NCBI GenBank assembly: GCA_037974665.1
Contig: CM075764.1
Span: forward strand, 79,817,825 to 79,881,824
Reading direction: 5' to 3'
From: Ehretia macrophylla
Taxonomy: Eukaryota; Streptophyta; Magnoliopsida; Boraginales; Ehretiaceae
Length of the DNA: 64,000 bases
A program made the translations under genes and the position numbers. Below the pieces are notes generated by a model that saw nothing but the letters and a program-made list of their open reading frames with translations, was not told where the DNA came from and did no database searches. Positions 33,216 through 46,070 of this stretch are shown here, in pieces; within the stretch, counting starts at the first letter, position 1, and the number at the start of each line of letters is the position of its first letter.

Positions 33216-35286
33216 TGTGTAGCTTTATAAGTAACGACGACCAAGCAAGACAAACGAAGAAGTAACAGAAGCTAATCAGGTGAGGAGGTTTTATAAAAAT
33301 AGCATTTTTAGTGTATGGTATATATATGTTTATATGTACACTGTGTAATGAGTTAATAGTTGCTTAAACATGGCGTGTAAGGATGGCTGTTCGTGAGGAA
33401 AGTTCTTATAAAACTCAAGTTTATTGTTATAAATATATAAGCGAAGGATCGTGTATGTAAAGAAGATTAAGCTATTACATAACTGTGAATCTAGTAGTAT
33501 GTAATTGGTGTTCGTTTAGCTTTGATGCGAATGATTCATTATTATGTGTCATCCTCGGTATGGTGTGAGGAAGTGAGGAGGAGTTAGTTATTGAAGTAAT
33601 ATAGTTCATACGTAAGAAGATTTCACAAGCTCGGGTTTAATTATAAGTTAATTATACGTACTAAATGATAACTTTGACTATGTTAGTTATAACTTATAAA
33701 TTATAGATGTGAGGAAATTTTAAACAAAAGCATTACTGCTTGCTAGTTAATCCATATGAAAATATATGTATAAGTTTGTAGGAGGCAGCCATGCGTGCAT
33801 GATTAGGCAGGTTAACGTGTGACTTTTATAAGAGAAGATTTTCTATAAATTTATGTTGTATAGGCAGAAGCTCATGCATGTAAAAAGGTTTCAATTATTA
33901 GTATGTAATGTAGGGTTACCTATATTTGTATTCCATATGTTTATTATGTAAGTACATGAAGTACAGTAGTGTATTTGTATTTAGTTATGGGAGTATATTC
34001 TTGCCCGTATAGGTAAGGAATTTTCTTTCAAGTAATGTACATAAATTATAAGATTGATCTGTATGTGTTCAAGATTTAAGTACATATATATATATATTAA
34101 ACAACTTGTAGTAAGAGTAGAACGTAATGATTGGTAATGATTCTTGGAGAATGCTAAGAGTATAATGAGAATTAGGAGAATGTTTAGCTAATTGGAGGAA
34201 TAGTAGTGATTGAAGTGTGATCAAATGACTTCGACTAGAGTCAGAGTATATTTTGATTGGAGATGATAAGTTATGTTAAAGGTTATTTGGTTAATTTTGA
34301 GAGATGATGGACATGCTTGGCATGGATTGAATTAATGGAATTCTTGGAGTGTTTAAATGAGGGGTTTTGGTGATAATTTAGGCTGAAATTATGAGTTTAA
34401 TTGCCTAAGTATAAATGTTGTTTTTAAGTGAATCATTGAGTTAGTATTGATTGTTAGCAAAGAGTGATTATTGGAACTTAGTATTGATTAGAGTTATGAG
34501 CTAAAGTAGTAGCTCTAGGAAGATTGCCATCTTGGAAGAATTAGAATAGTTAAGTGTCCTCGATTTGAGAATGTGTTAAATGTTTATTGATTGTTATCGT
34601 GAATTGAATTGTATGTTTAACTTCTTATGCATATAGTTGATTGTATTATGTGTTGTTAATTGAAAGGATTGGTGCATTCAAAGATTAATTGGAGGGGCTT
34701 AGCTAAATTCTAAGAGGTTTGGTTATTAAAGGTGAGGGATGCATCTTACTGGGCATTTTAATTGATTTATCGTTATGTATTATAATGATATTGTATAGTA
34801 GATAAGTATTGAACTATTGTATTGAGTTAGAACATGTTTTAAACTAAATTGCTTATAATTGCTTATTGGTTTATGTGACTTATTGAATTGTTTCGATTAT
34901 TGTTATATTGAATACATTGCATCGTGGTTGCACAACCATATGGGTTGGTAGTGTCGGGAAAGTCGGGCGGCATTGGGCTTGCCGGTATACCTCGGCTACC
35001 ACCCACTGGAGTGATTGGAGTTATGCCGGCGTTGTTATGGAGTGTATAGGGTTATTGATGTGATGGTGAATTGGAAAGAATAAGGACTGTTATCATATCT
35101 TTTCATTGAGTAACTCTCGCTTGGGCCCTTATTTCTTGGAGAGTTACATTTGATGTTTATTGTTTTAATGTTATTACATTTTGTTAATTGATCGTATAGT
35201 ATTGCCAATTGTAGATATAACTTGTTTATATGCATTGCACGAATCCCCTTGCGAAAGCTCCCTGTATTCTTGTTTCCCTCCTTCAT

Positions 35287-35308
35287 TGAGCAATAGTGGT
35301 TTTGCTCA
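35287..35308 (+). other. Conserved LTR hairpin in LTR C
   Basis: TGAGCAA (35287-35293) pairs perfectly with TTGCTCA (35302-35308), loop of eight. It follows CCTTCAT and lies 18 bases before the acceptor-like TTTCAGGT. Confidence 0.7.
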
Positions 35309-35859
35309 TCTTCGTTCCCACCTTTCAGGTTTATCAGAGTTAGAAGAGCAGATTCGTGTGTTTCATGTTAGATCGTTGATCGAGGTTGATTACTTTGTGT
35401 AGTTTAATGTTCGAGAAGTGATGTATTGTATTTATGAAATTTAATGAGTGTCTTGTATATAGTTTATATCCTATTATTCTTATTTGCATATACTTTAAGT
35501 AGGACCTTGTAATAAGTCAAATTTTAGTGTATTTGGGTAGTTGATTTCATAGCTTATGTAATAGGATAGCGTAGTTTATATTCAATGCTTGTATGTAGTT
35601 ATTTTAAGGAAGAGTAGGTCAGTCTTTGTATTCGGAAATGTCATTTTTTTGTGAACCAAGGCTCGGATGGCCTTGAGGAGTTGTTGTATGTTTGGACATG
35701 GTACTGGTCCATTTCTATGTGTGTGCAGGTAAACCGTTTGTCCTATAAATAGGGGAGACTCTGTCCGTTTCTCCTAAATTTTGTGTCCGGGTTTGGATTT
35801 GGGTTAAGTACAGCATGGTTAATAGAGTCTCTGGTCTCGTGAGGGATCAGAGCATTACA

Positions 35860-37053
35860 GTATATGTTTTAGGGAATTGGTGGAAGTAGATTGACACCCT
35901 AACTACTATCATTTGAGCTATTGAGATTGGCTGTAAGTGAATTACTGGAGCAATGAGATAACTTGGGGCGTTCAAAGTCGGTTGAATTCTCATTTTAGCT
36001 AATGTTTGAGCTTGGGATAATGGTCTAACTTAGGGATAAAAGATTTTACTGTCATAGTTAAGCATGGGCAAAATATATCCCAGGAATTACTAAGATTTAA
36101 GGTATTAGCTTGTAAACTGAAATAGAATTAGGGTATCATTTGAAGGACGTGTAGGTTTAGGAGCACAATGGTTAGGATGGCATTTTATTCGTAGTGAGAA
36201 CTAATAATCCTAGTTGTAAACTAGGAAAAAGGGAAAAAAATTGGATTAACTGAAATTAATAAATAGTTAGGGATGCTACTAAAGGATATTAGTGTTAACC
36301 TATTCTAGGAATTTAATTATCTTATGTACAATAAAGTAGGGCGTTTGGGGTTGGTGTTTAAGTTTTAAGCTATTAATTTGTAGGATTGTGAAGGGAAAAC
36401 TAGGTAATTAGAAACTTTAGACAAATGAGATATTGGATTTATATGGGAATGACTTGGTGGGTGATAGTCGAAGTATTAGGGAATTACAGGTAATGGAATT
36501 ATTAAAATAATTTTCTAAGGTAACTTATGTGGGACTGGAATAGAATTTCTTGAAGTGGTTGAAATTAATAGATATAAGAACATTTAGGGTTGATACTAAA
36601 AGATCCTAACTAGTCTACAAGGTGATATTAAAAGTTTCAAATAAATTAAGGGCACTCATCCATACATCATTTCCTGCTAGAATAAAGTAGTCCAAGATCC
36701 ATTATAGGTTAAATGGAAGAATTAGAATAATTAAAACAGAATGTTATTACGAAATGGTTAAAACAATCTTACTTAAATAAAAGATTGGTATAAAGTTACT
36801 TTACTATTAGATGCTAAGAATTTGATATAATATATGATTTTTTCCATAAATAATCTGATTAGATTAAACTACCCCCTAGCTTATACGATCCATTAGGTTT
36901 GGTAAACCAACCACACGTCATCATCAAAGGTAAACCATCTCCCCTGAAAAATTACTTGGATACTAAGCTGAAGCACCACCACGGCATCAGCCACCTTCAA
37001 TGAGTTGCCTGCTCAATGAAGACAGATATTCATCATGTTTGGAGCATGATATA
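35860..37053 (+). mobile_element. Diverged plus-strand chromovirus LTR D, part 1
   Basis: The sequence after LTR C has the character of the U3 of these LTRs and continues, through nested insertions, to an LTR end at 50708 (GGGTCGTTACA). Its start is unclear. GTATA at 35860-35864 and ATATA at 50709-50713 could be a target duplication with one change, putting the LTR start at 35865. But TGTTTTAGGG is not the usual TGTRAGACC start, so 5' truncation is also possible. Confidence 0.5.
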
Positions 37054-39921
37054 TGTAATGCCTCGATCCCTCTTGAGACCGGAGTTCCCAATCCCACTAC
37101 CGAGTCACGAAAAAAAAAATGAAGGGAGACGGACGGAGTCTCCCCTGTTTATAGGGCAATCAGTTCACCTGTATTAAACACCAACCCAACTCCAGCATTC
37201 AATCCCATCCTCCAAACAACACATACAACAAACTCCTCAAGGCTATCTGAGCCTTGGTACTCAACAAATATATATATACATCATACAAGCATGCAAAGCA
37301 TGGCTAATAAAACCTTAAGTCTTAGGTCTGCTTAACATATCACTCTCATATTAACTAATAAACTTTCTTATAAAATAAATTAACCAACCATCAATCCTAC
37401 ATCCATTAATCACACAAGCACGCAAAATACTAAAGCAAACAAAATAACTTTAAGTTATTACAACCCAACTTCAACTACTAAGCTAAATAAGACTTAAACT
37501 AAACATTACAAGCCTTTAACCACGTAATTATATACAAGACCACACAGGGTCGCAAAATAGAACATATACCCAAGAAAACACATTCTCCACATTTAACATC
37601 CAAGCAAGCCAACCTCACAAGCAACAAGCCAAACAACAACTCAACTCGAGGCACATGCTAAGTCTGAACTTCTTTTTCCTCTACTAGCTAGGGCTCAACC
37701 TCAGCTTCACCTTAAACATGTTAAATGAGGAGTGAACAACAATATTGTCTAGCGAGGGAGGTGGTGCAGCATACCGGGGAATGCTTTCATGAGATGCAAC
37801 AAAGATAACACATAATATTACAAATAAGTAAGCTAATGAAACAAGTAATTAAACACTTTATAAAAGGATACGGTTCAACTCCTTGTCTTCAATCTCGAAC
37901 CACGAGCCAAAATCTTCAAGTAAATGATGACAAAACCCTTATTCTTCCAAAATGGGATACTCTGAATATACCCCGATCCTATGACCCTTTCTCCTGAGGT
38001 AGATCCATATGCCTCAACGAGGTGAATCACGCCTCTGGGGTAGTGGAGTACACTCAGTGAGAGAAAGGGAATAAGCACCATGGTAGTCGAGGGAGCACGG
38101 CAAGCCTGATGCCGCCCGTGTTTCTCAATACTATTATGTCCAAAAAGGTTGCGCAACCCCGAATCAAGTCCACGAGAATCAAGATCTTCAAATAACACAT
38201 AAGAGGGACGACAAAGTAGGCCGCCCTCGCAATTAGCCACATTATATACGAAATAACAATATGAACATAGAAGAGACAAATGATATATTTTCCCACAAAC
38301 TCCTCAATTAGCTCAATTAGATCTTAGACAAGCATATAAACATAACACAACACATCTACAAGCTCTTATAAGCACAATGTATTATTTTATCATTTTTCCC
38401 ATTTCTTTAACCATGCAATTCTTCTTCCATATGCAATTCAAGGCTCCAAAACTACAATCCGATCATACTACATCTCTAGAGAACCTAAAAGACACCTACC
38501 AAGGCCATGAAAACCCGCTTTGGAGCCAAAAGCTCGGAAAGGCCCCGAGTGAGTTTTAACTACACCTACCCTATCCAGACCCCAATTTAATGCAACGAAA
38601 GCACCAAAAGTGCTTCCATGCCCCAAGGATACTTAATCTAAAGTCCAAATGTGCCTAGATTATGTTTCGTGTAAAATCCCCTTTTAAAGTTGGCCAATTT
38701 TGTATTTTAACTCATTTTCGAGCAATTCAATTACATGTGACCTTCTAACTAGTTTCAATAATGTCTAGAGCACCTAATTGAAGCGTCAATTCACTCTAAA
38801 TAGCAAGTTATAGCAAAACCCTAAAATTCGTCACTATTCATCATCTTTTTTGTGATCTCAAGCTTCAACCATGGAGTAAGCCAACAAATTCCACATTCTA
38901 GGTCTATATAGCATAAATAAGTAATATACAACAATATATGAGCATTTCATGAGCTACAACATCAATTCAAGAAAAGTTAAAATATGAACACAAACTTTAA
39001 ACAACAATATATGCAAAAACTCCCTCACTTGTAGGTTGTAGGATGCTTAAGAAGACTCTAGGATACTCCAATTAACTCCAATGCAAAGCTAGGAAGATCA
39101 AATGGCAAGGTTTGTTGAAGAATTTCTCTCCTCCTTGGTGGTGGTGACCGACGGCTTTTTGAGGGGATTGGGGGGTTTGGTTCTTTTTTCTAAGTATTTT
39201 TGTGCTATTATGCATAGTATAAATATATAATATGTGTGGGCTCATTTGAGTGGTCAAAATAAACTAGACTTGGTCAACTTTAGCTTAAAAAAATGCATAC
39301 AAGTTAACTAGTTTATTCATATAACATTACTCACTAGTTCACTATTTATACGAAGCACAAATTATTTTTCAAATGTACGTTCCCGGCCACCAAAGCTCAA
39401 ACTACAAGTTCCCAATTCCTTTTATAAGTCATGTTATCTAGGAAAAATTCTACTTTGAGCAAATTAGATAATTTGTTTTCTTATGAATAGTGACCTCCAA
39501 TTGAGCATATTTAAACTGGAAATAAAACAAATTAAAATGCACAAAATATATCCTACAAACAAACGGTCAATGAACAATTGCTATAAAAAAATAAGTAATG
39601 ATAGAAAAATATAATTTTTGAGAAGTAAAATAGTTTAAAATTCACTCCGAGCTTGGAGTTACTTTTTCCATTTAGTTAAAAAAAATAGTAAACAAGTGCA
39701 CGAAAATAAATCTAAATACTATAAATTTTAAAAGTAGTTAATATTTATTTTAAATAATTAATTTAGCTATTATTTGAATATTTTTAAAGTAGTATGAAAA
39801 TAGTGCTTAAAATGAATGATTAATTTAAAATAAACACATAATTCAATGTTAACATGCAAGATAAAAATTAATTAAATGCACACGGGTATTATTAACTATA
39901 TGCTGGGTTCGGGGTATCACA
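37054..39921 (-). mobile_element. Solo LTR (F), minus strand, ATATA duplication
   Basis: ATATA at 37049-37053 and 39922-39926 flank a 2868-bp LTR reading TGTAATGCCTCGATCCC...TCGGGGTATCACA on the plus strand. It holds GGTTGCGCAACC at 38147-38158 and the GC-rich block (37945-38160). The hairpin position (about 37732-37749) pairs only weakly. The 134-codon minus frame at 37875-38279 covers the conserved LTR block and is not a protein gene. Confidence 0.93.
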
Positions 39922-39926
39922 ATATA

Positions 39927-41838
39927 AACTTCTGTCGAGCTGTAATGGCGCACCAGGGCTGCATCTACTCTGTTAATTGCATTCTTAGTTATTAAATAAG
40001 GAAGCCGCCATGCGAAATAAATGAACTAGCTGCCTGTGAGCAGCTCACGTGTATAGGCCATGAGTCAGTTTGATTTTTTGAATACTAAAGTGAGCAGCCA
40101 GCTATGAGCTTTCAAAGCCACCGAAACATTAGTGTAATTATTGTTTTGCCTGATCACTAGCTTGCGTGAGCTGCCTGCTTCACCATTTGGTGTTAATAGT
40201 TGTCGGATTAGAGGTAACTTAGTCATTTAAGAAGTTGTCTAGCGAGCAGCTTATGGAATTGGAGTTTTATGTGCAACAACTATCTAGTGCACACCTCAAG
40301 GCTTTGGATAAGTAGCATATAAGAGAAGACACGTTGAGTTGCAATGATGGAAGTAAGAGGTGCCGGTTTGCATGTAGTAATACCTTGACAAGGAAACACG
40401 TAGCAGCTTGGGGAAATCATGAGCTTGAGCTTATGTGGTCCAATAGGAATTAAGCCTAGAACACTATAAAAGGGAGCTTGAAACTCAGCTTTAAGACATA
40501 CACAAAAAACAAATAAATCATTATTAAGCTTTTAGTATTCAGGCAGCCAACAATTTTCACAAGGATCAGGTGCGGGTTTCTTTTTAAATGCATTACTATC
40601 TTGAGATTAGTTGAACTACATGTACGGGTTTTTTTTTCAAAGTGCAATACTATCCTTTTGTTCATTATGTAAACTTTACGTGCAGGTTCCAATTTTTAGA
40701 TGCATTACTAAACTTCTATTATATATGTGTAGAATTAGCTATGCGGGTTGACTTTTCTTCAAGATGCATTGCGGATTTGAATCCACCATAAAAGATTATA
40801 TATAATATAACTTTGACCTATTATATGATAGGTTACATGCTTAAGAATATAATATGTATATATAATATATGATCTATTTCTATTGCAGCTTGAGTACTTA
40901 AGTTATAAGTTTGTGAATATATATACATAAAATATATAGTCTACTTCCATTGACCATTAATATGATTTGTTACCTACGCACCAACTAATTCTTTTAATGT
41001 GAATATATGAGGTCTGCGTGGGTTATTTTGTAGGAATGAAGAGAATGAAGTTAACAATAAAGAGCTTATAAAACCAATGAGTCTTTAAGCTATTAAATTG
41101 CACTTGGTTGTGTGTAATTTAAATATTAAAGTTTTACTCCATGTTAAAGCATGCTTACGGCTTGTCGAGTGGAAGCCTTAAATTCAAATACTTGCGCCTT
41201 TATTAGAACTATGGAAACTAACCAGCCAAGAAATACACTATCTTATGAATTAGGTAGTGGTGGTTATGAAGTTAAATAGGTTGAGGTCACTCTAACAGTT
41301 AATTAGATAAGAGTTAATTCTATCTATTACTAAAATTTCAAAACTAGGATAACCATTTGTTAATCATAAAAGGTAACTACGTTTAGAAGGTTTAATAATA
41401 AATTTTATATATTGTATAATATAACTATAACTATATCACTTACTATTTACTAGATGCTTAGCTTAATCAGGAAGGGACAACTCAACTGAATGTAAGACTC
41501 AACATTTAGTAACAACTGTGAATTAACCCTAATACCTACTCAACTACTTACTTGTTATTAAAATTACTATCTACTTTTAACATGTTATCCACCTTTACCA
41601 TTAGCTATCTATTAATTATTATTTTGAGTGACAACAATTAGTTTATTTTTAATATCTACATGAATATAAGTTTGAGAGACGACCTACTTTATTGTACTCT
41701 CATTACTTGTATGCGCGTGTGTTACGTGATTACTTGTGCATGCTTGTATGCTATTTAGGGGTTACAACCTCAGGCGCGATAGCTTGTACGAACGCCGGGT
41801 GGCATAGGGCTTGCCTGTGCTCCTGTGTCTATCGTAGT
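39927..41838 (+). mobile_element. LTR D, part 2
   Basis: Continues LTR D. It holds a TATA box CTATAAAAGG (40464-40473), a donor-like CAGGTGCGG (GT at 40570) and the first half of the GC-rich block (GCCGGGTGGCATAGGGC near 41792), which is split by the solo LTR at 41839. Confidence 0.6.
40465..40472 (+). promoter_or_regulatory. TATA box of LTR D
   Basis: ACACTATAAAAGGGAGC, a canonical TATA box about 100 bp upstream of the donor-like CAGGTGCGG. Confidence 0.6.
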
Positions 41839-44523
41839 TGTAACACCCCGACCCGTGCATATAATTATTTTATTGATGTGTATATATTTATATGTCTACT
41901 TTAATTATTTACGTATATTCGTTTGCATAAAATATCATATTTTTGGATTACGTGCATCTATTTCGTTTAACGTGCATTTATCTCAAATTATGTGCATATA
42001 TCTAATTTAACAACAAATTTAATCTATTAACATATATTGCATCAATATAAATGCATTCTTATGTAAGTAGGCACGTTTAATTGATTAATGTGCATAATTC
42101 TCATTTTACATGCAATTTCGGGTCTTCACGAACACTTTGGAAAAATAGTAGGAATCGTAAAAAATAATTAACGTAGACAATTAGGAATTGGAACAACTAA
42201 ATTAGTTAAAAATTAAACTAGAATGGCAAACTAGTTAATAGCATTTAGTTGAAGGGCATGTTGGTCATTTGGTTTTTTCTTTTATTATTTATACCTATTA
42301 ATATATTACAACACACAAAAACACACAAAAACACACACAAAAATCAGATCTCCACACACATACACACACACAATAAAATACTGAAAAACACACACACAAG
42401 AAGAGAAGAAAAATAGAGAAAAATAAGGAAGGAGAAGAAGATTAGCTATATAAACTGAAGTAAAGTATGTTTTCAATCATGTTCATGAGCTTTGCTTAAT
42501 GTATGTGTTAAAGTTAGTTGAATTGCTTGAGTACTTGGTTATTGGTTTGGTAAATGCTTGAGTTGATTTAAGTTAATCCATGCTTAAAGTATGTTTAATT
42601 AATTAGTTAACTAGTTGGATAAATTGGAATGTTTAGTTATTAAGTATGATAGCTTGATATAGTTTCATTGTTTGGTCATATATTTAGAAGTTAAATGTGA
42701 ACATTTATTGTTTATATGAATAGATTGCTTGAGGTTATATGTTTAGTTACTGAGTAGATAGCTGTTAAATGCTTAACTTGATGTTTCTTTATAATCTAGT
42801 TGAAGTTGAACTAGTTATGAAGTTAACTTATTAAATGCTAATATAGTTAATGTCATACATGCTCATGTTAAAGTTGATTTATGTTAAGTGTTAACTGTAG
42901 TCATCTTGATTGAATATATAATTGGATATTCTTTTGCAAGATAAATGAGGTTGAATTGGGTATGAAATTTAACTAGTTAAATGTTGATGTAGTAGTGTCT
43001 TTCGTAAGATTAAAGAAATGTTTTAGAGATATTTGTATGACTTTTAAGCTATGTGGCAATATGATATACATGAGTGATTATATATAACTGTTATCATTGT
43101 GGATGGAGTTAAGAAATAGTTAAGTTAGAATTGATATAGTTAATAACTAAGTTAACTACTGCTGCTAGTTTTCATGGGTTCACTTCATGAGTAATATGTG
43201 GTTACTTGGGATTACGTGCTAATGTGGAAATAACATAGTTAATTGCTAAGGTGTTGTACTTATATGAATATAATAGGGATTTGCATATTTGAGCTAAAGG
43301 AGGTTTTGGAGTAAATTTAAACTACTTTCTGGCATCTTGGAGCTTGGTAGAGGTGAGGGAGTTACATTCTTTTGTGCATCTTAATTTGTTTTACTGCTCA
43401 TAAATTGTATAATTTAATATGATTGCTTATAATTACGTGTACTTTGATATGAATAGACTAAATATACGCTTGTCTTTTATTTATATTGTTATATGGCTTA
43501 TTTATTGTAATCTACGTGCGAGGGCAACCTACTTTGTTGTCCCTCATTTATGTGATTCTTGAATTATATTGTCATTGCTTGAATTATTGTGATCGAATAT
43601 CGGGTTGCGCAACCTTTTCGGACATGGTAGCGTCGAGAAACATGGGCGGCGTCAGGTTTGCCGTGCTCCCTCGACTACCGTGGTGCCTATTCCCTTCTTG
43701 CTGAGGCATACTCCACTACCCCAGAGGCGTGGTTCACCTGCTAGGCATGGACCTACCTCAGGAGAAAAGGTCGTAGGATCGGGATACATCCGGAGTATCC
43801 CAACTTGTTGGAGTAAGGGGTTTGCCGGCACTTGCGTGAAGTTCGTGGCTTGTGGCTCGTGATTGAAGACTTGAAGTGGAACCGTATCCTTTTAATATGT
43901 GGTTAATTACTTGTTTACTTGGTTGTGTTATTTGGTGTTGGAAATACTATTATTCTGTTGCATATCATGTTGCACGCCTCAGTATGTTGCATCACCTCCC
44001 TCACTGGGTAACTTTGGTTACTCATTCCTCATTTTAACATGTTACAGGTGCAGTTAGAATAACTACCTTGTGTGCCATGTTGTTGGTTGCTTATCCTGCT
44101 ATGGTTAGAAGCTATTGTGAAGATGGAACTTGGTATATATTTTTGTACTGTTTTGAAACCCCTTGAAGTCTTGTATGTACTTTGTACAGCTTGTTGGATA
44201 GTAATTAAATTAAGAACTTATATAGTTTGATAGAGTAGTTGGCATATTAATAGCTAAAGATAGATTTTATTGCCTTTCATTTGCCTGCTTGTATGATTAT
44301 ATTTTGTCTAAGGCTTGGATAGCCTTGAGATTGGGAGAAGTTGGACAGTTGAAGTTGGGGTGTTATATTGTGATTATACTTGCTGTTTGCAGGTTTTTTA
44401 TTAGTTTTATAAACAGGGGAGACTCCGTCCGTTTCCCTAAAATTTTGTGCCCGGGTTTGGATTTGGGTTGAGTATAGTTTGGTTAATAGAAGTCCCGGTT
44501 TCGTGAGGGATCGGGGCGTTACA
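41839..44523 (+). mobile_element. Solo LTR (G), plus strand, GTAGT duplication
   Basis: GTAGT at 41834-41838 and 44524-44528 flank a 2685-bp LTR, TGTAACACCCCGACCC...GATCGGGGCGTTACA. It contains an A/C-rich tract (42300-42400), a donor-like AAAGTATGT (GT at 42465), GGTTGCGCAACC (43603-43614), the GC-rich block (43590-43830), the hairpin (44006-44023) and an acceptor-like TTACAG (44042-44047). The 85-codon frame at 43605-43862 spans the conserved block and is not taken as a gene. Confidence 0.94.
44006..44023 (+). other. Conserved LTR hairpin in solo LTR G
   Basis: GGGTAAC (44006-44012) pairs with GTTACTC (44017-44023) with one G.U pair and a 4-base loop. Flanked by CCCTCACT and ATTCCTC. Confidence 0.7.
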
Positions 44524-44528
44524 GTAGT

Positions 44529-45171
44529 CCTATTCCCTCTCTCGCTTGGTACCACCCTCAGAGAGTTGGGTCGTAGAATTCGGATACAATTCGGAGTACC
44601 CTCTTGGGAGAGATAAGAAATTGTGATCTTGATCCGGCTGGCCACCTTGTGAAGACAAAACTATATCCTTTGCAACGTGATTTGTACATGTAATTTATAT
44701 ATTGATATACTTGATATGCCTGCAATGCATCATGGTTTTCAAAACTCGAAAATGTTTTCAAAACATCCCCAGATGACTTTCCAGCACTGAGTTCGTTTGG
44801 AGCTCAAGACCCTTTCCCCCCATTACAGGTGAAAGAGAGGAAGATTATAAAACTAGGTAGTGACAATATGTGTCGTTCTGCTTCATGGGCAACCCTTATC
44901 TTTTTATTCCAAGGTTTCTTGAGGTTAGTCCACATTAGCAAGGCTCACGCCGTGAGGACTACGAGGACCTTAGCATACCCCACCATTTAGTTTACGATGT
45001 TATAGTTAACGCTGTTCTAGTTGACTTTGGTTTTAGCCATGGGAGATAGCCTATGTACTTTATTTTAATCCAAATTACGAGATGTAGGCCATAGGTAAGA
45101 GTTGAGTTATCCAAGCTCATTTTGACTTAGCTAAATCTGAGCTAGGAAATGATTATAACTTGGGATGTAAT
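44529..45171 (+). mobile_element. LTR D, part 3
   Basis: Completes the GC-rich block (CGGAGTACCC near 44594) and holds the hairpin TGAGTTC (44788-44794)/GAGCTCA (44800-44806) and acceptor-like TTACAG (44823-44828). It ends at GTAAT, duplicated by the copia insertion. Confidence 0.65.
44788..44806 (+). other. Conserved LTR hairpin in LTR D
   Basis: TGAGTTC pairs with GAGCTCA (six Watson-Crick pairs and one T.G), loop of five, after CAGCAC and before AGACCCTTTCC. Confidence 0.65.
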
Positions 45172-46070
45172 TGTTATAGATATGCCCTAATGCTATATAG
45201 TTAGATGACCTATATAGGGCATTTTGATGTAAATCTGAATGGCATGTTAATTGGATGTTCATATTCTCCGTTCAATTATATGAATATGTCCTCAATGTTT
45301 TTCAGAGAAGAAATATAGTCTTAAGGTGTTGAGAATTTAATGGCATGTTTCTTCGACATGATAAACATTCAAAAGTGTTCATAGTCCTTAGATTATTCGA
45401 CCAGGACTAGAATAATCAAGTACGGACTATCATATGTAGTTTCCTTTGATTAACATAGAGATGTTAATGATAAAGGGTAGCGAGTGTTGAGCTACAACAA
45501 CAAAGGGATGCGATTAACTGACATATGAATGATCGTTGGTTGAACAGATCATTGAATGTGACCGGAATGACGAAACTACATGACTTTGTACTAATAGTTT
45601 GTCATTCGTTGCAAATCGTGCAAATTAATCCTTTGACTTGAGAAATTATGGCTGCCGACTATATCAGGGGCTAAATCTTGCGTTTGGACAATCTCACCTT
45701 CTTTGAGGGTGAGATATGGCCTCTTGCAGTTAAGTCTTGTGATATGAGTCCGACAGGTAATTGTCAAGATAGGATCTGTTAACCTCCGACAGTGAGGCGA
45801 TGTCCTATACGATCTAGTGTCGGTCGTCTGAAATGAGAAATCCTCGGCCGGGGTAGTTGAACGATGGAAATGTGTTTTTCCATAGATGTCATCTCTCATT
45901 CCACCGAATTAGATCTATGCATAGAATCGTATAGCAGACTTAATCATTTCATGGTCCCCACAACGATCGGGACATTTTAACAGAAGGATCGGACTGCAAG
46001 CTAATTTGCGACTATAAATAGGTTCGTTGGAATTTGACTTCATTACTGTACATATTGTCATGATACGTTC
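45172..46070 (+). mobile_element. 5' LTR of copia element 1 (first ~900 bp)
   Basis: Matches the start of the LTRs at 47991, 51793 and 63600. It ends at ATGATACGTTCATT, after which pol sequence begins; sister LTRs continue for another ~1.15 kb. Near the start, ATGCCCTA (45182-45189) can pair with TAGGGCAT (45215-45222). A TATAAATA lies at 46013-46020. Confidence 0.9.

Larger units (their letters stand above)
30220..35859 (+). mobile_element. Long plus-strand chromovirus-type LTR (C), carrying a LINE
   Basis: Starts TGTAAGACCCC and ends GATCAGAGCATTACA. Without the LINE at 32065-33215 it is about 4.5 kb, the same as the solo LTR at 52810-57310. It has two TATA boxes (31718, 31985), a donor-like CAGGTGAGG (GT at 33280), GGTTGCACAACC (34926-34937), the GC-rich block, the hairpin (35287-35308) and an acceptor-like TTTCAG (35323-35328). 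Flanks CTCTA (30215-30219) and GTATA (35860-35864) do not match, so it is not a simple solo LTR. Confidence 0.75.

Noticed and set aside
43605..43862. Similar open frames in solo LTRs G and F (37875-38279, minus) sharing RNLFGH and CRAPSTT words
   Set aside because: They cover the conserved GC-rich LTR block; the frame is not kept in LTRs C, E or I, so DNA-level conservation explains it.
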